In this document: piece by piece, positions 1 through 6,794 of the stretch
How the letters are laid out: each line of letters begins with the position of its first letter
Position numbering within the stretch: position 1 is the stretch's first letter
Origin: DASYYE01 sp035946955
GTDB taxonomy: Bacteria > Actinomycetota > Actinomycetes > Streptosporangiales > Streptosporangiaceae
Reading direction: 5' to 3'
Assembly (NCBI GenBank): GCA_035946955.1
Contig: DASYYE010000326.1
Location: forward strand, 1-12,617
Length of the DNA stretch: 12,617 bases
Program-made: the position numbers and the translations under genes
Notes under the pieces: generated by a model
What the model saw: only the letters and a program-made list of their open reading frames with translations
Told to the model about the DNA's origin: nothing
Database searches by the model: none

Positions 1-252
1 CAAGTACTCGACCAGACCCGCGGCCAGGCGCTCATCAGCGCCGTCCTGCTCGCTGAGGAGAGCAGCGCAGTGATCGCGGGCGAGCGGTACCTCCGCAGCC
101 GTCAAGGACAGCCCGACGCTCACGTCGCAGCGCATGCGACCAGTGTGTCCCGAGCCAGGTGCCGGCCGAAATAGGCAGCGATGCAGGGGGGCCGCCCCAT
201 GACGGCGCCTGCCGCCGCAGCCCATGCTGGCCCGCACACGGAAGACGGGGGT
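1..252. other. Left edge, no gene assigned
   Basis: Two frames run off the left edge without a stop. One is on the plus strand, from base 1 to a TAG at 172-174 (57 codons). The other is on the minus strand, from an ATG at 135 down to base 1 (45 codons, including the stretch VPLARDHCAALLSEQDGADE). The minus frame has a more natural helix-like composition and could be the start of a gene lying mostly outside the window. It has no convincing Shine-Dalgarno sequence and I do not recognise its family. Nothing else is supportable here. Confidence 0.3.
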
Positions 253-862
253 GTTGTGCTGCCGACCGGCGGCCTGCTTCGCAACAGCGCTACCGGCTGG
301 GCAAGCAGCGCCGCAACGGCGTCGGTGGCCGCCGGCGCGGTGCTGCTCGCCGGCTTCGCGGTGCTGCAACACCGCCCCACCGCCATGCTCGACCGCCGGT
401 TGCTGCGCGACCGATCAGTCGCCGCCGTGTCGCTCGCCACCATCACCCTCAGCGCCGGCATGTTCGCCGTGATCCTCTACCTGACGATCTTCCTGCAGGG
501 CGCCTGCGCTTCTGCCCGCTCGCCGGCGGGATCCGGCTGCTGCCCGTCACCGCGCCGGTGTTCCTCGTCCCGCGCGTACTGCGCCGCGCCAGGATCTCCC
601 CGGTGTCCGGGCGGCTGACCGGCGCCGGGCTTACCACGATCACGGCCGGGCTGGCCACCATGACATGGGCGCAGGCCGGGGCGCCGTGGCTGCGGCTGCT
701 GCCCGGCCTGCTCCTCGCGGGCGTGGGCGTCGGCATCGCCAACACGGCGATCGCCGCCACCGCGCTCGCCGTCGTGCCGCCCAACCGCGCCGGGCTAGCC
801 GCAGGGCTGAGCAACACCTGCCGGCTCGGCGGCATCGCAGTCGGCATCGCCGCGGCGGCGCC
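253..862 (+). pseudogene. Decayed DHA2-type MFS exporter, C-terminal half only
   Basis: Two plus-strand frames together read as the second half of a 14-TM drug/H+ antiporter of the MFS DHA2 type. From about 253 to 505 frame 1 gives a membrane segment, the basic pair-rich loop MLDRRLLRDRSVAA and the helix SLATITLSAGMFAVILYLTI ending in FLQG. From about 505 to 860 the reading continues in frame 3 with PLAGGIRLLPVTAPVFLVP, then LLPGLLLAGVGVGIANTAIA and VVPPNRAGLAAGLSNT, the latter typical of helices 11-13 in this family. One missing base near 503-507 explains the frame change. The first seven helices are absent, and the C-terminus breaks off into an IS remnant at about 860. It cannot encode a working transporter. 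Family assignment is by recognised sequence pattern. Confidence 0.75.
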
Positions 863-938
863 TGTCGGTGTTCACCCAGTTCCCCAGGGTCCTTTCGTTG
901 ATCCCCAGGTCCCGCGCCACCTGCGCGATCGGCTTGCT
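863..938 (-). mobile_element. IS3-type transposase OrfA fragment
   Basis: Read on the minus strand, this short stretch encodes KPIAQVARDLGINERTLGNW followed by VNTDR. That is the helix-turn-helix core of an IS3-family OrfA, where 'QVARDLGI...TLxNWV' is characteristic. A TAG lies directly upstream in frame (939-941 as read on the minus strand), and the similarity stops at the junction with the MFS remnant. Only about 25 residues survive; OrfB and the terminal inverted repeats were not found. It is best read as the scar of an old insertion or deletion that truncated the exporter. Confidence 0.6.
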
Positions 939-1006
939 CTAAGCTGCAGATACGGAATTCTTTTCTGAGGGTGGCTGCGAGTTGGCCCCTTGTGACACGG
1001 CGTTGG

Positions 1007-1030
1007 GAGGCCTCGGCGGCCCTAGGCCTC
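1007..1030. terminator. Weak hairpin downstream of the GH30 gene
   Basis: GAGGCCT and AGGCCTC form a 7-bp perfect stem with a 10-base GC-rich loop, about 110 bp beyond the stop of the minus-strand GH30 gene. A second, shorter stem (GCCGCG/CGCGGC, 1121-1143) abuts the stop codon itself. Neither has a T-run. One or both may end GH30 transcription, but in DNA this GC-rich such stems also occur by chance. The rest of 939-1142 shows no gene. Confidence 0.25.
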
Positions 1031-1142
1031 TACCTGGCACGAGACTGGCAACGCGGACCTGGCACCACGGCGAGACCTGCGCTCAGCCCAGCCGCGGTGC
1101 CACTCGGCCCTCAAACTTCGGCCGCGCCCCTGCCCGCCGCGG

Positions 1143-3077
1143 CTACCTCACCGGCACGAGCTCCCACTGCTGGTTCGGGTTGCCCGGCCCCGGCTGCCAC
1201 TGCTGGATGGGGGTGCCGTCGCTGAACGCGCCGTTGGTCAGGTCGAGCACGAGGCCGCTGGTGCGGTTGGTGATGGTGTAGGAGCCGTTGCCGAGCGGGG
1301 TGATCTGCCATTGCTGGTTGCTGTTGCCGGTGCCGGTGGTCCATTGCTGCATCTGGGTGCCGTTGGTGGTTGACCCGTTGGTGTCGTCGAGCGCTTTCCC
1401 GCTGTTGACGTTAACGATGTTGTAGTAGCCGTTCCCGGCGCTGGCGAGCGTCCACTGCTGGTCAGGGTCATTGTCGTCGGTCCACTGCACGATCTGTGCC
1501 CCGTCGGCGGTGGAGGCCCCGTAGACACCGATGGACTTGCCGGTGGCCCGGTTGACGAGGCGGTATGTCAGCCCGGCCGCAGGAGTAGACGGCTTCGCCG
1601 GGGCGGCGGGAACCGAGCCCCTGAAGGTGACAGTCGCCTCGGAGGGCAAGGTGTAGGCGAAAGACCCCTGGCCGTTCCAGGTCACTTCGAATGTGGCAGC
1701 GCTGCTGCCGGGGTTGGTTGCGACCAGAACCTCTTGCCCGTCCGGGTCCCTGAATGCAGCGGTGATGACGCCGTGCGCGTTGACGGTCGAGGCGATGTGG
1801 GTGGCGCCGACGTCGACGAACTTACTGAACTGCCCTAGCTGGTAGTAGATGTTGTCCAGCGTGTAGCCTCCCGTGTTGATCGTGACCAGGGGCACGCAGT
1901 TGGGGCAGCCGCCGAGGTGCGGGCCGTCATTCGAGTCGAGTGCGACGTTCCACAGTTCGACGCCTTTCGCCCAGTTCTGGATGGCGAGCGCCGTCATGCT
2001 CGATGTGGTGTAGGGGGTGAGGTTGGTGGGGCCGGTGTCCGATGAGCACTCGGTCTCGTACTGGTCGATCCCCGAGTACTCGTTGTGGATCACGGATCCC
2101 ATCGTCGGGTCGCTGTTGTAGTCATAGCAATGCCACGCGATTCCGGCGAAGGCTCCCGCAGCGGAGTCCGACAGGAGTTGCTGCGGGAACCACAGCGCGT
2201 CCCAGTTGTGGTCGTACCCGAGCACTTTGGTCGTCAGCCCGGCCGACGCCAGGTCTGGCTCGAGGTAGTTCTGCACCCAGTTGGCCTCGCTCGCCGGATC
2301 CCATGACGATCCGGGATAGTTCGCCGGGCAGTACAGCGGCTCGTTCTGCGGGGTGACTGCCCAGATCGGCACGCCATTGGCCTGGTAGGCCTGAATCCAC
2401 TTCACGAAGTAATCGGCGTAGGCCTGGTAGTACTGCGACATCAGGGACGAGTTCCCGCTGCCGGTGTTGCATATCATCGAGCCGTTCGACTTCATCCAGG
2501 CCGGCGGGCTCCATGGGGTGGCGAATATCTTCAGCCCTGGGTTGGTCGCGAGGGCGTCTTTGAGCACCGGAATGATGTGACCGGTGTCCATGGGGGTCAA
2601 CCCGAAGTTCTGGGTGGGGTTCGATGACGGACCCTGGGTGTCGTCGTCGGTCCACGGGTTGTTGGTGGAGTTGAAGTCGCTCGACCCCATCGGCACGCGC
2701 CAGAATGCCAGGCCGGTCCCGCTGGAGCTGAAGAGCTGGCTCATCATCGTGGCGTAGGCCGCGGGGCTGCTGGATTTGAGCTGGGCCATCAGGTAGGTAG
2801 ACGAGTCCGTGAAGGCCGCGCCGAACCCGCTGATCGTCTGGTAGGCGCGGCTGTCGTCGACCGACACGTTCACCTGGCCACGCGTCACCTGGCCAAGCGT
2901 GATCGCTGGCTGCTGAGTGAGCGCACTCGAACCGTCAGCCGTCGTCAGCCAGGCTTGGACGGTAATGCCGGAGGACGCCGCCTGCGCCGGGCCGCTCACC
3001 AGCGAGATGGCTCCGGCCAACCAGGCTGCGGCAATGATGAGGGTCGCGGCCCGTGGCCGGGTGATGAGCCGGGTCAT
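1143..3077 (-). CDS. Secreted GH30 beta-glycosidase with C-terminal ricin-type lectin module
   Basis: A 644-residue exported retaining beta-glycosidase of family GH30, of the glucosylceramidase / endo-beta-1,6-glucanase-like branch rather than the xylanase branch. A Sec signal peptide covers residues 1-33 (Arg-rich start, hydrophobic 11-28, cleavage after AQA). The catalytic TIM barrel begins near residue 80 with ISGFGAAFTDSS. The acid/base is expected at E246 in TPQNEP and the nucleophile at E343 in YETECS; WHCYDY at 315-320 is another active-site strand. A beta-sandwich (about 420-487) packs on the barrel as usual in GH30. After a Pro/Ala linker (488-502), residues 503-644 form a three-repeat beta-trefoil of CBM13/RICIN type, with QQW motifs at 540, 588 and 636 and no cysteine pairs. 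The ATG at 3077 has AGGAG six bases upstream. The gene stands alone and diverges from the GH76/GH54 pair. The linkage cleaved cannot be read from the sequence; beta-1,6-glucan or a glucosylated lipid are the family precedents. Confidence 0.9.
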   Translation of the reverse strand: MTRLITRPRAATLIIAAAWLAGAISLVSGPAQAASSGITVQAWLTTADGSSALTQQPAITLGQVTRGQVNVSVDDSRAYQTISGFGAAFTDSSTYLMAQLKSSSPAAYATMMSQLFSSSGTGLAFWRVPMGSSDFNSTNNPWTDDDTQGPSSNPTQNFGLTPMDTGHIIPVLKDALATNPGLKIFATPWSPPAWMKSNGSMICNTGSGNSSLMSQYYQAYADYFVKWIQAYQANGVPIWAVTPQNEPLYCPANYPGSSWDPASEANWVQNYLEPDLASAGLTTKVLGYDHNWDALWFPQQLLSDSAAGAFAGIAWHCYDYNSDPTMGSVIHNEYSGIDQYETECSSDTGPTNLTPYTTSSMTALAIQNWAKGVELWNVALDSNDGPHLGGCPNCVPLVTINTGGYTLDNIYYQLGQFSKFVDVGATHIASTVNAHGVITAAFRDPDGQEVLVATNPGSSAATFEVTWNGQGSFAYTLPSEATVTFRGSVPAAPAKPSTPAAGLTYRLVNRATGKSIGVYGASTADGAQIVQWTDDNDPDQQWTLASAGNGYYNIVNVNSGKALDDTNGSTTNGTQMQQWTTGTGNSNQQWQITPLGNGSYTITNRTSGLVLDLTNGAFSDGTPIQQWQPGPGNPNQQWELVPVR

Positions 3078-3137
3078 GCATGACTCCTGTTCCGTGGGAC
3101 AGTCCGGACGCTACGCCGGGCAGCGTGAATGGCTCGT

Positions 3138-3172
3138 AAATATTGACCGCAGGCCGGAAATATTCGGTTAAC
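3138..3172. promoter_or_regulatory. Paired AATATT boxes and a GTTAAC palindrome upstream of GH30
   Basis: The leader between the divergent genes carries two AAATATT boxes at 3138-3144 and 3158-3164, exactly 20 bp apart and so on one face of the helix. A CGGTTAACGG element follows (core GTTAAC 3167-3172). This A+T-rich island stands out in otherwise GC-rich DNA and lies 60-95 bp upstream of the GH30 start. It may be part of the GH30 promoter or an operator; I could not fit clear -35/-10 hexamers on the minus strand. Confidence 0.3.
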
Positions 3173-3245
3173 GGAACGGCGAGGGTTACTCACCGGCTTG
3201 TTGGTGACCGGGCGCGCCGGCTGCGGCGGCGTCCCCCACCAATCC

Positions 3246-3275
3246 TTGACAGCCTTTTGACGGTAGCCCTACGCT
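3246..3275 (+). promoter_or_regulatory. Sigma-70-type promoter for the GH76-GH54 operon
   Basis: TTGACA at 3246-3251 is a perfect -35 hexamer. TACGCT at 3270-3275 serves as -10 after an 18-bp spacer. Transcription would begin near 3281-3284, just upstream of the LacI-type palindrome, giving a leader of about 48 bases before the chosen start at 3330. That predicted start site also argues against any translation start upstream of about 3290. Confidence 0.6.
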
Positions 3276-3288
3276 TCGTTGGCACGAA

Positions 3289-3302
3289 TGAAAGCGCTTT
3301 CA
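3289..3302. promoter_or_regulatory. LacI/CcpA-family operator, perfect 14-bp palindrome
   Basis: TGAAAGCGCTTTCA is a perfect palindrome with a central CG. It fits the LacI-family operator pattern and the full cre consensus TGWAARCGYTWNCW. It begins 14 bases after the -10 box, so a bound repressor would block initiation or early elongation. Release by an oligosaccharide or sugar from the enzymes' substrate is the usual logic in actinomycete hydrolase operons; the inducer here is unknown. No LacI-family gene lies in the window, so the regulator must act from elsewhere. It could also influence the divergent GH30 gene about 210 bp away, but that is less likely. Confidence 0.75.
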
Positions 3303-3319
3303 TCTTCGCCGTGTGAGAT

Positions 3320-3323
3320 GGAG
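3320..3323 (+). promoter_or_regulatory. Ribosome binding site fixing the GH76 start
   Basis: GGAG lies six bases before the ATG at 3330. The open frame extends upstream to a TTG at 3279, but that extension would encode the operator itself, starts at or before the predicted transcription start, and would put 17 residues in front of a normal signal peptide. The ATG at 3330 is therefore preferred. Confidence 0.65.
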
Positions 3324-3329
3324 TTGCCC

Positions 3330-4415
3330 ATGCGCCCAACCCTCACAGCACGCCGTATCCACCGTCGCTTGCTGCCCCTTGCCGCCCTCTTCACCGCAGC
3401 TTCCCTGGTCTGCCTGGGCCTGCAGATCCCTCTGGCCCCCGGGGCCAGCGCCGACATCACAGCGCAGGCGGGACTGGCCACGTTGATGGGCTCGTACAAC
3501 TCCTCCACCGGACTGATCGGGACCTCATGGTGGCAGGCAGCGGTCGCCCAGACCACGCTGGAGACTTACGAGCAGACCACGGGCGACAAGACATGGGAGT
3601 ACGTGATCCCTACCGCTTTCGCCGCAAACAAGGCGTCCAGGTTCGAAAACGACGCCATGGACGACACGGGCTGGTGGGCGTGGGCGTGGATCGAGGCCTA
3701 CGACATCACCCGCAACCATGCCTACCTGGCGATGGCCGAGACCGACGCCAACTACATCCATAAGTACTGGGATTCCACCTGCGGCGGGGGTCTGTGGTGG
3801 ACCACCGCGAAGACGTACAAGAACGCAATCCCGAACGAGCTCTTCCTCTACGTGACCGCCGCCTTGCACAACCGCATCCCCGGCGACACCAAGTACCTGA
3901 GCTGGGCCGAGGCGGAGTGGTCGTGGTTCGCCAAGAGCGGGATGATCAACGGCCAGGATCTCGTCAACGACGGCCTCGATCCCAGTACCTGCCAGAACAA
4001 CGGCCAGCCCACCTGGACCTACAACCAGGGCGTCATCCTGGCCGGCCTGACGGCGCTCTACTACGCCACGCACAATGCCGCTCTGCTGAGCACCGCAGAG
4101 GGGATCGCGAACGCGGCGATCGCCCACCTGAGCGCCGGTGGCATCCTCGTCGAGCCCTGCGAGCCCAACTGCGACAACGATGGGCAGTCTTTCAAAGGGA
4201 TCTTCGTCCGGAGCCTGCGGCTACTCGCGAAGGCTGCCAAGACGTCTGCCTACAACACGTTCTTCCAGGACCAGGCCGCGTCCATCGCCGCCAATGACGT
4301 CAACGCGGGCAACCATCTGGGCCTGCAGTGGACCGGCCCGCTGACTGACCTGACCTCATGGAGCCAGGCCAGTGCGGAGGACGCGCTGGTCGCCGCAATC
4401 GGTCCGCCGCATTAG
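3330..4415 (+). CDS. Secreted GH76 alpha-1,6-mannanase
   Basis: A 361-residue exported endo-alpha-1,6-mannanase of family GH76, which cleaves the alpha-1,6-mannan backbone of yeast mannoproteins and, in some members, of actinobacterial lipomannan. The signal peptide is residues 1-41 (RRIHRR basic region, hydrophobic stretch 15-31, cleavage after ASA). The mature part is the (alpha/alpha)6 barrel alone, with no carbohydrate-binding module. The catalytic aspartate pair is D111-D112 in the hallmark MDDTGWWAWAWIEAYDIT. Other family features are GGGLWWTT (152-159), KNAIPNELF (164-172), WTYNQGVILAGL (229-240) and the late QSFKGIFVR (286-294). Length is normal for a single-domain GH76. It is the first gene of a two-gene unit, with GH54 45 bp downstream, and is preceded by a strong promoter and a LacI-type operator. 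Family call is firm; the natural substrate is inferred. Confidence 0.9.
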   Translation: MRPTLTARRIHRRLLPLAALFTAASLVCLGLQIPLAPGASADITAQAGLATLMGSYNSSTGLIGTSWWQAAVAQTTLETYEQTTGDKTWEYVIPTAFAANKASRFENDAMDDTGWWAWAWIEAYDITRNHAYLAMAETDANYIHKYWDSTCGGGLWWTTAKTYKNAIPNELFLYVTAALHNRIPGDTKYLSWAEAEWSWFAKSGMINGQDLVNDGLDPSTCQNNGQPTWTYNQGVILAGLTALYYATHNAALLSTAEGIANAAIAHLSAGGILVEPCEPNCDNDGQSFKGIFVRSLRLLAKAAKTSAYNTFFQDQAASIAANDVNAGNHLGLQWTGPLTDLTSWSQASAEDALVAAIGPPH

Positions 4416-4460
4416 GCACGGTCGATCCCCAACATGACTGATCTGCAAAGGCAGTATCTA

Positions 4461-6299
4461 ATGTCACGTCGTCCCCGCCGTATCGTTGTTTCTCTCAGCG
4501 CCGTCATCGGCCTGCTCCTCGCCACCCTGGCCGGGCTGTCCGGCTCGGCCAGCGCGGCGGCCTCCGAGCCGTGTGACATCTACGCCGCGGGCGGCACCCC
4601 GTGTGCCGCCGCATACAGCACCGTCCGGGCGTTGTTCGCGGCCTATGACGGGCCGCTCTACCAGGTGACCCGTGCCTCGGACGGAGCCACCATGGATGTG
4701 GGCCCGCTCGCGGCTGGCGGCTATGCCAACGCGTCCGCCCAGGACCAGTTCTGCAACGACACCACCTGCACCATCACGAAGGTCTATGACCAGACGCCGG
4801 ACCACAACGACCTCGTCCCCGGCCCGGCCGGTGGGGCGGGCCTGGGTGCCGACAAGCCAGCTGATGCTAGCGAGATCGCGGTCACTGCTGGCGGCCACAA
4901 GGTGTACGGCGTGTGGATCTCGCCCCAGCACGGCTACCGCTTCACCGGTGTGGCCGCCCGGGTAGCGGTGAATGGCGAGCCGGAGGGTGCGTACATGGTG
5001 ACGAGCGGCACCCACGTAAATTCGGCCTGCTGCTTCGACTTCGGCAACGCCGAGAGCACGCCGACAGACAACGGCAACGGCCACATGGACGCCGTCTCCA
5101 TCACCACCTCGTGCACAGCACCCTGCACCGGTTCCGGGCCGTGGGTGGAGGCTGACATGGAGAACGGCCTGTTCATGGGCGCGAACGGCGCCAACCTCGC
5201 CAACCTTGGCAACAAGACCACCTACGTCACCGCGATGCTGAAGAACAACGGCCAGACCACATACGCGCTCAGGGGCGGCAACTCCCAATCCGGCGGCCTG
5301 AAGACATGGTGGAACGGAGCCGAGCCGAACGAAGGCGGCTATCAGCCGATGCACCAGGAAGGAGGGATCATCCTGGGCACCGGCGGTGACAACAGCAACT
5401 GGAACAGGGGCACGTTCTTCGAGGGTGTCATGGTGAGTGGCTATCCCACCTTCGCCACCGAGAACGCCGTCCAGGCCAACATCGTCTCCGTGGGCTACCA
5501 CGGCGAGACGAACGTGCCGAACGGCCCGGAGGGCATCATTGGGGGCCCGGGCGGGACGTGTACCGATGTCATCGGGGACGACACGGGCGTCACCGGCACC
5601 ACACTGGACCTCTGGTCCTGCCAGTCCTATGCCGAGGACCAGCACTGGTCGCACTTCCCCGACGGGACGTTGCGCACCATCGGGTACTGCATGGACGTCA
5701 CCGGCAATGCCGCCAGCGCCGGGACGCCTGTCGAAATAGCGAACTGCGACGGCACCGGCGGCGAGGTATGGGCGCAGCAGGCCAATGGCTCGCTGATGAA
5801 CCCGCAGTCCGGAATGTGCCTCGACGCGGCAGGCGGTTCAACCAGTAACGGCACCGCGCTCCAGATCGAGCCCTGCAATGGCAGCGCTGAGCAGCAGTTC
5901 TCGGTGACGGACGGCAGCCCCATCGTCGGCCCGGGCGGCCAGTGCGCCGACGTCCTCGGGGACGATACGGGCGTCAACGGCACTCAGATCGATATCTGGA
6001 CCTGCCAGTCCTACGCACGTGACCAGCACTGGTTCTACAACACTGCCACCCAGGCCCTGCACACGCTGGGCCGCTGCATGGACCTCACCGGCAACGCCAC
6101 CGCCGCCGGGACACTCGTCCAGTTGTACACGTGCAACGGCACCACCGGCGAGAAGTGGGCGCCACAGGCCAATGGCTCGCTGATGAACCCGCAGTCCGGC
6201 CTCTGCCTCGACGCGACGGGCGGCTCCACGGCCAACGGCACCCGGCTGGAGATCGAGCCGTGCAACGGCAGCGCCGAGCAGCACTTCCCGTTGAGCTGA
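4461..6299 (+). CDS. Secreted GH54 alpha-L-arabinofuranosidase with two CBM13 modules
   Basis: A 612-residue exported alpha-L-arabinofuranosidase with the AbfB-type catalytic domain (GH54), which releases terminal arabinofuranose from arabinan, arabinoxylan or arabinogalactan. The signal peptide ends near SASA|A (residue 33). The catalytic domain spans about 36-350 and shows PCDIYAAGGTPC at its start, SACCFDFGNAE (188-198), the expected nucleophile E234 in ADMENGLF and the expected acid/base D310 in TGGDNSN. Fungal GH54 enzymes carry a CBM42; here it is replaced by two ricin-B-type trefoils (about 361-482 and 487-612) with Cys pairs and the QHW motif DQHW in each. An upstream in-frame ATG at 4434 lacks a ribosome site; the ATG at 4461 has AAAGG nine bases before it and gives a normal signal peptide. 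It is co-transcribed with GH76 and followed by a strong hairpin. Confidence 0.9.
   Translation: MSRRPRRIVVSLSAVIGLLLATLAGLSGSASAAASEPCDIYAAGGTPCAAAYSTVRALFAAYDGPLYQVTRASDGATMDVGPLAAGGYANASAQDQFCNDTTCTITKVYDQTPDHNDLVPGPAGGAGLGADKPADASEIAVTAGGHKVYGVWISPQHGYRFTGVAARVAVNGEPEGAYMVTSGTHVNSACCFDFGNAESTPTDNGNGHMDAVSITTSCTAPCTGSGPWVEADMENGLFMGANGANLANLGNKTTYVTAMLKNNGQTTYALRGGNSQSGGLKTWWNGAEPNEGGYQPMHQEGGIILGTGGDNSNWNRGTFFEGVMVSGYPTFATENAVQANIVSVGYHGETNVPNGPEGIIGGPGGTCTDVIGDDTGVTGTTLDLWSCQSYAEDQHWSHFPDGTLRTIGYCMDVTGNAASAGTPVEIANCDGTGGEVWAQQANGSLMNPQSGMCLDAAGGSTSNGTALQIEPCNGSAEQQFSVTDGSPIVGPGGQCADVLGDDTGVNGTQIDIWTCQSYARDQHWFYNTATQALHTLGRCMDLTGNATAAGTLVQLYTCNGTTGEKWAPQANGSLMNPQSGLCLDATGGSTANGTRLEIEPCNGSAEQHFPLS
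5541..6296 (+). repeat. Tandem CBM13-coding duplication inside the GH54 gene
   Basis: The two lectin modules are coded by two units offset by 387 bp (129 codons). They share a 35-base identical block, 5778-5812 and 6165-6199, which encodes QANGSLMNPQSG. Long runs of near-identity lie around it, such as GDDTGV, CQSYA, DQHW and EPCNGSAEQ. Identity at synonymous positions in the block points to recent duplication or gene conversion rather than ancient divergence. Confidence 0.8.
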
Positions 6300-6316
6300 C
6301 GCATCAGCAGAGTCCA

Positions 6317-6360
6317 GGTCATGCTGGAGTGGCTGCTCCAGTAGCCACTCCAGCATGACC
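6317..6360. terminator. Perfect 18-bp stem hairpin ending the GH76-GH54 operon
   Basis: GGTCATGCTGGAGTGGCT pairs without mismatch to its reverse complement across an 8-base loop, starting 17 bases after the GH54 stop. There is no T-run, which is common for actinomycete terminators. The stem is unusually long and perfect, so it should work in both directions and may also stabilise the 3' end of the mRNA. Confidence 0.8.
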
Positions 6361-6363
6361 AAA

Positions 6364-6383
6364 CCCTCAGCGGGGCATGAGGG
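6364..6383. terminator. Second, smaller hairpin after the terminator
   Basis: CCCTCA and TGAGGG form a 6-bp stem with an 8-base loop, only three bases beyond the first hairpin. The two may act as a tandem terminator separating the hydrolase genes from the next operon. Confidence 0.4.
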
Positions 6384-6462
6384 CCCGGTCCAGGCAGGAG
6401 CCCAGCAGCGTCCTGACGTTTTTCGGACACGACTCACTCCCGGCGAAGGGGGAGCGTCATCC

Positions 6463-6499
6463 GAGGGTTTCCGGAACTCATACTGAGGGTTCTGGAACT
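6463..6499. repeat. Imperfect direct repeat with operator-like cores
   Basis: GAGGGTTTCCGGAACT (6463-6478) is followed by GAGGGTTCTGGAACT (6485-6499), a 22-bp period or about two helical turns. Each copy contains a near-palindromic core, GTTtCCGGAAC and GTTCTGGAAC. Such a phased pair in an intergenic region is typical of a regulator binding site. It sits about 300 bp upstream of the SbnA-like gene; whether it serves that operon is not shown. Confidence 0.4.
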
Positions 6500-6794
6500 T
6501 CTGCCCTGGTCCACACGCCATTCGGCCAGCTGCCATCGGCGGATTAGCATGGCCACCGGCCGGCCGTGCTGCGGGCGTGGGCCGAGCCCGCTGCCTGACG
6601 CGGGGACTTGCTCCCATGCGGGGTGTCTGCTAACTTTACCTCGCGTGTATGATAATGGTCGCGAATTTCTGAGTGACGGCCCAGGGATTGCCGTATTCGT
6701 GACAGGGTGGGTTTTAGGAGCTTACGGGTAGCCGTTCGTTTTCAGCCAGGCTCTACGGATCACAGATCTGATCACGCGGCGGGGAGTTGTGGGC
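6500..6794 (+). promoter_or_regulatory. Leader region of the SbnA-like operon
   Basis: No gene is supported here. GC content drops from about 6630 to 6720. A TATGATAAT stretch (6648-6656) is the best -10 candidate, although no good -35 sits 17-18 bp before it. GATCA and TGATC (6758-6773) form a small inverted repeat around CAGATC, just before the GGGGAG ribosome site at 6781-6786, and could be an operator or part of a leader structure. A short open frame from GTG 6645 to TAG 6731 (28 codons) reads through this region; I see no ribosome site or family support for it. Confidence 0.35.

Noticed and set aside
2122..2655. A 177-residue minus-strand open frame inside the GH30 gene
   Set aside because: It is a shadow frame: Arg/His-rich, no ribosome site, and fully covered by a gene with conserved catalytic motifs.
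3279..3329. TTG start giving a 378-residue GH76 protein
   Set aside because: It overlaps the predicted transcription start and codes through the operator; the ATG at 3330 has a proper ribosome site and a normal signal peptide.
4464..5654. A 396-residue open frame antisense to the GH54 gene
   Set aside because: Long antisense frames are expected in GC-rich codons; composition is Arg/Gly/Val-rich without recognisable motifs, and the plus strand encodes a clear GH54 domain.
5541..6296. Possible CRISPR-like or satellite repeat because of the 387-bp periodicity
   Set aside because: The period matches one complete lectin module in frame, so it is a domain duplication.
5838..6617. A 259-residue minus-strand open frame spanning the GH54 end and the terminator
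   Set aside because: It reads through the perfect hairpin and antisense to the CBM13 repeats, and its apparent internal repeats merely mirror those modules.
6645..6731. Possible leader peptide of 28 codons before the SbnA-like gene
   Set aside because: No ribosome site, no run of regulatory codons, and its GTG start lies at the candidate -10 box; kept only as a remark in the leader region.
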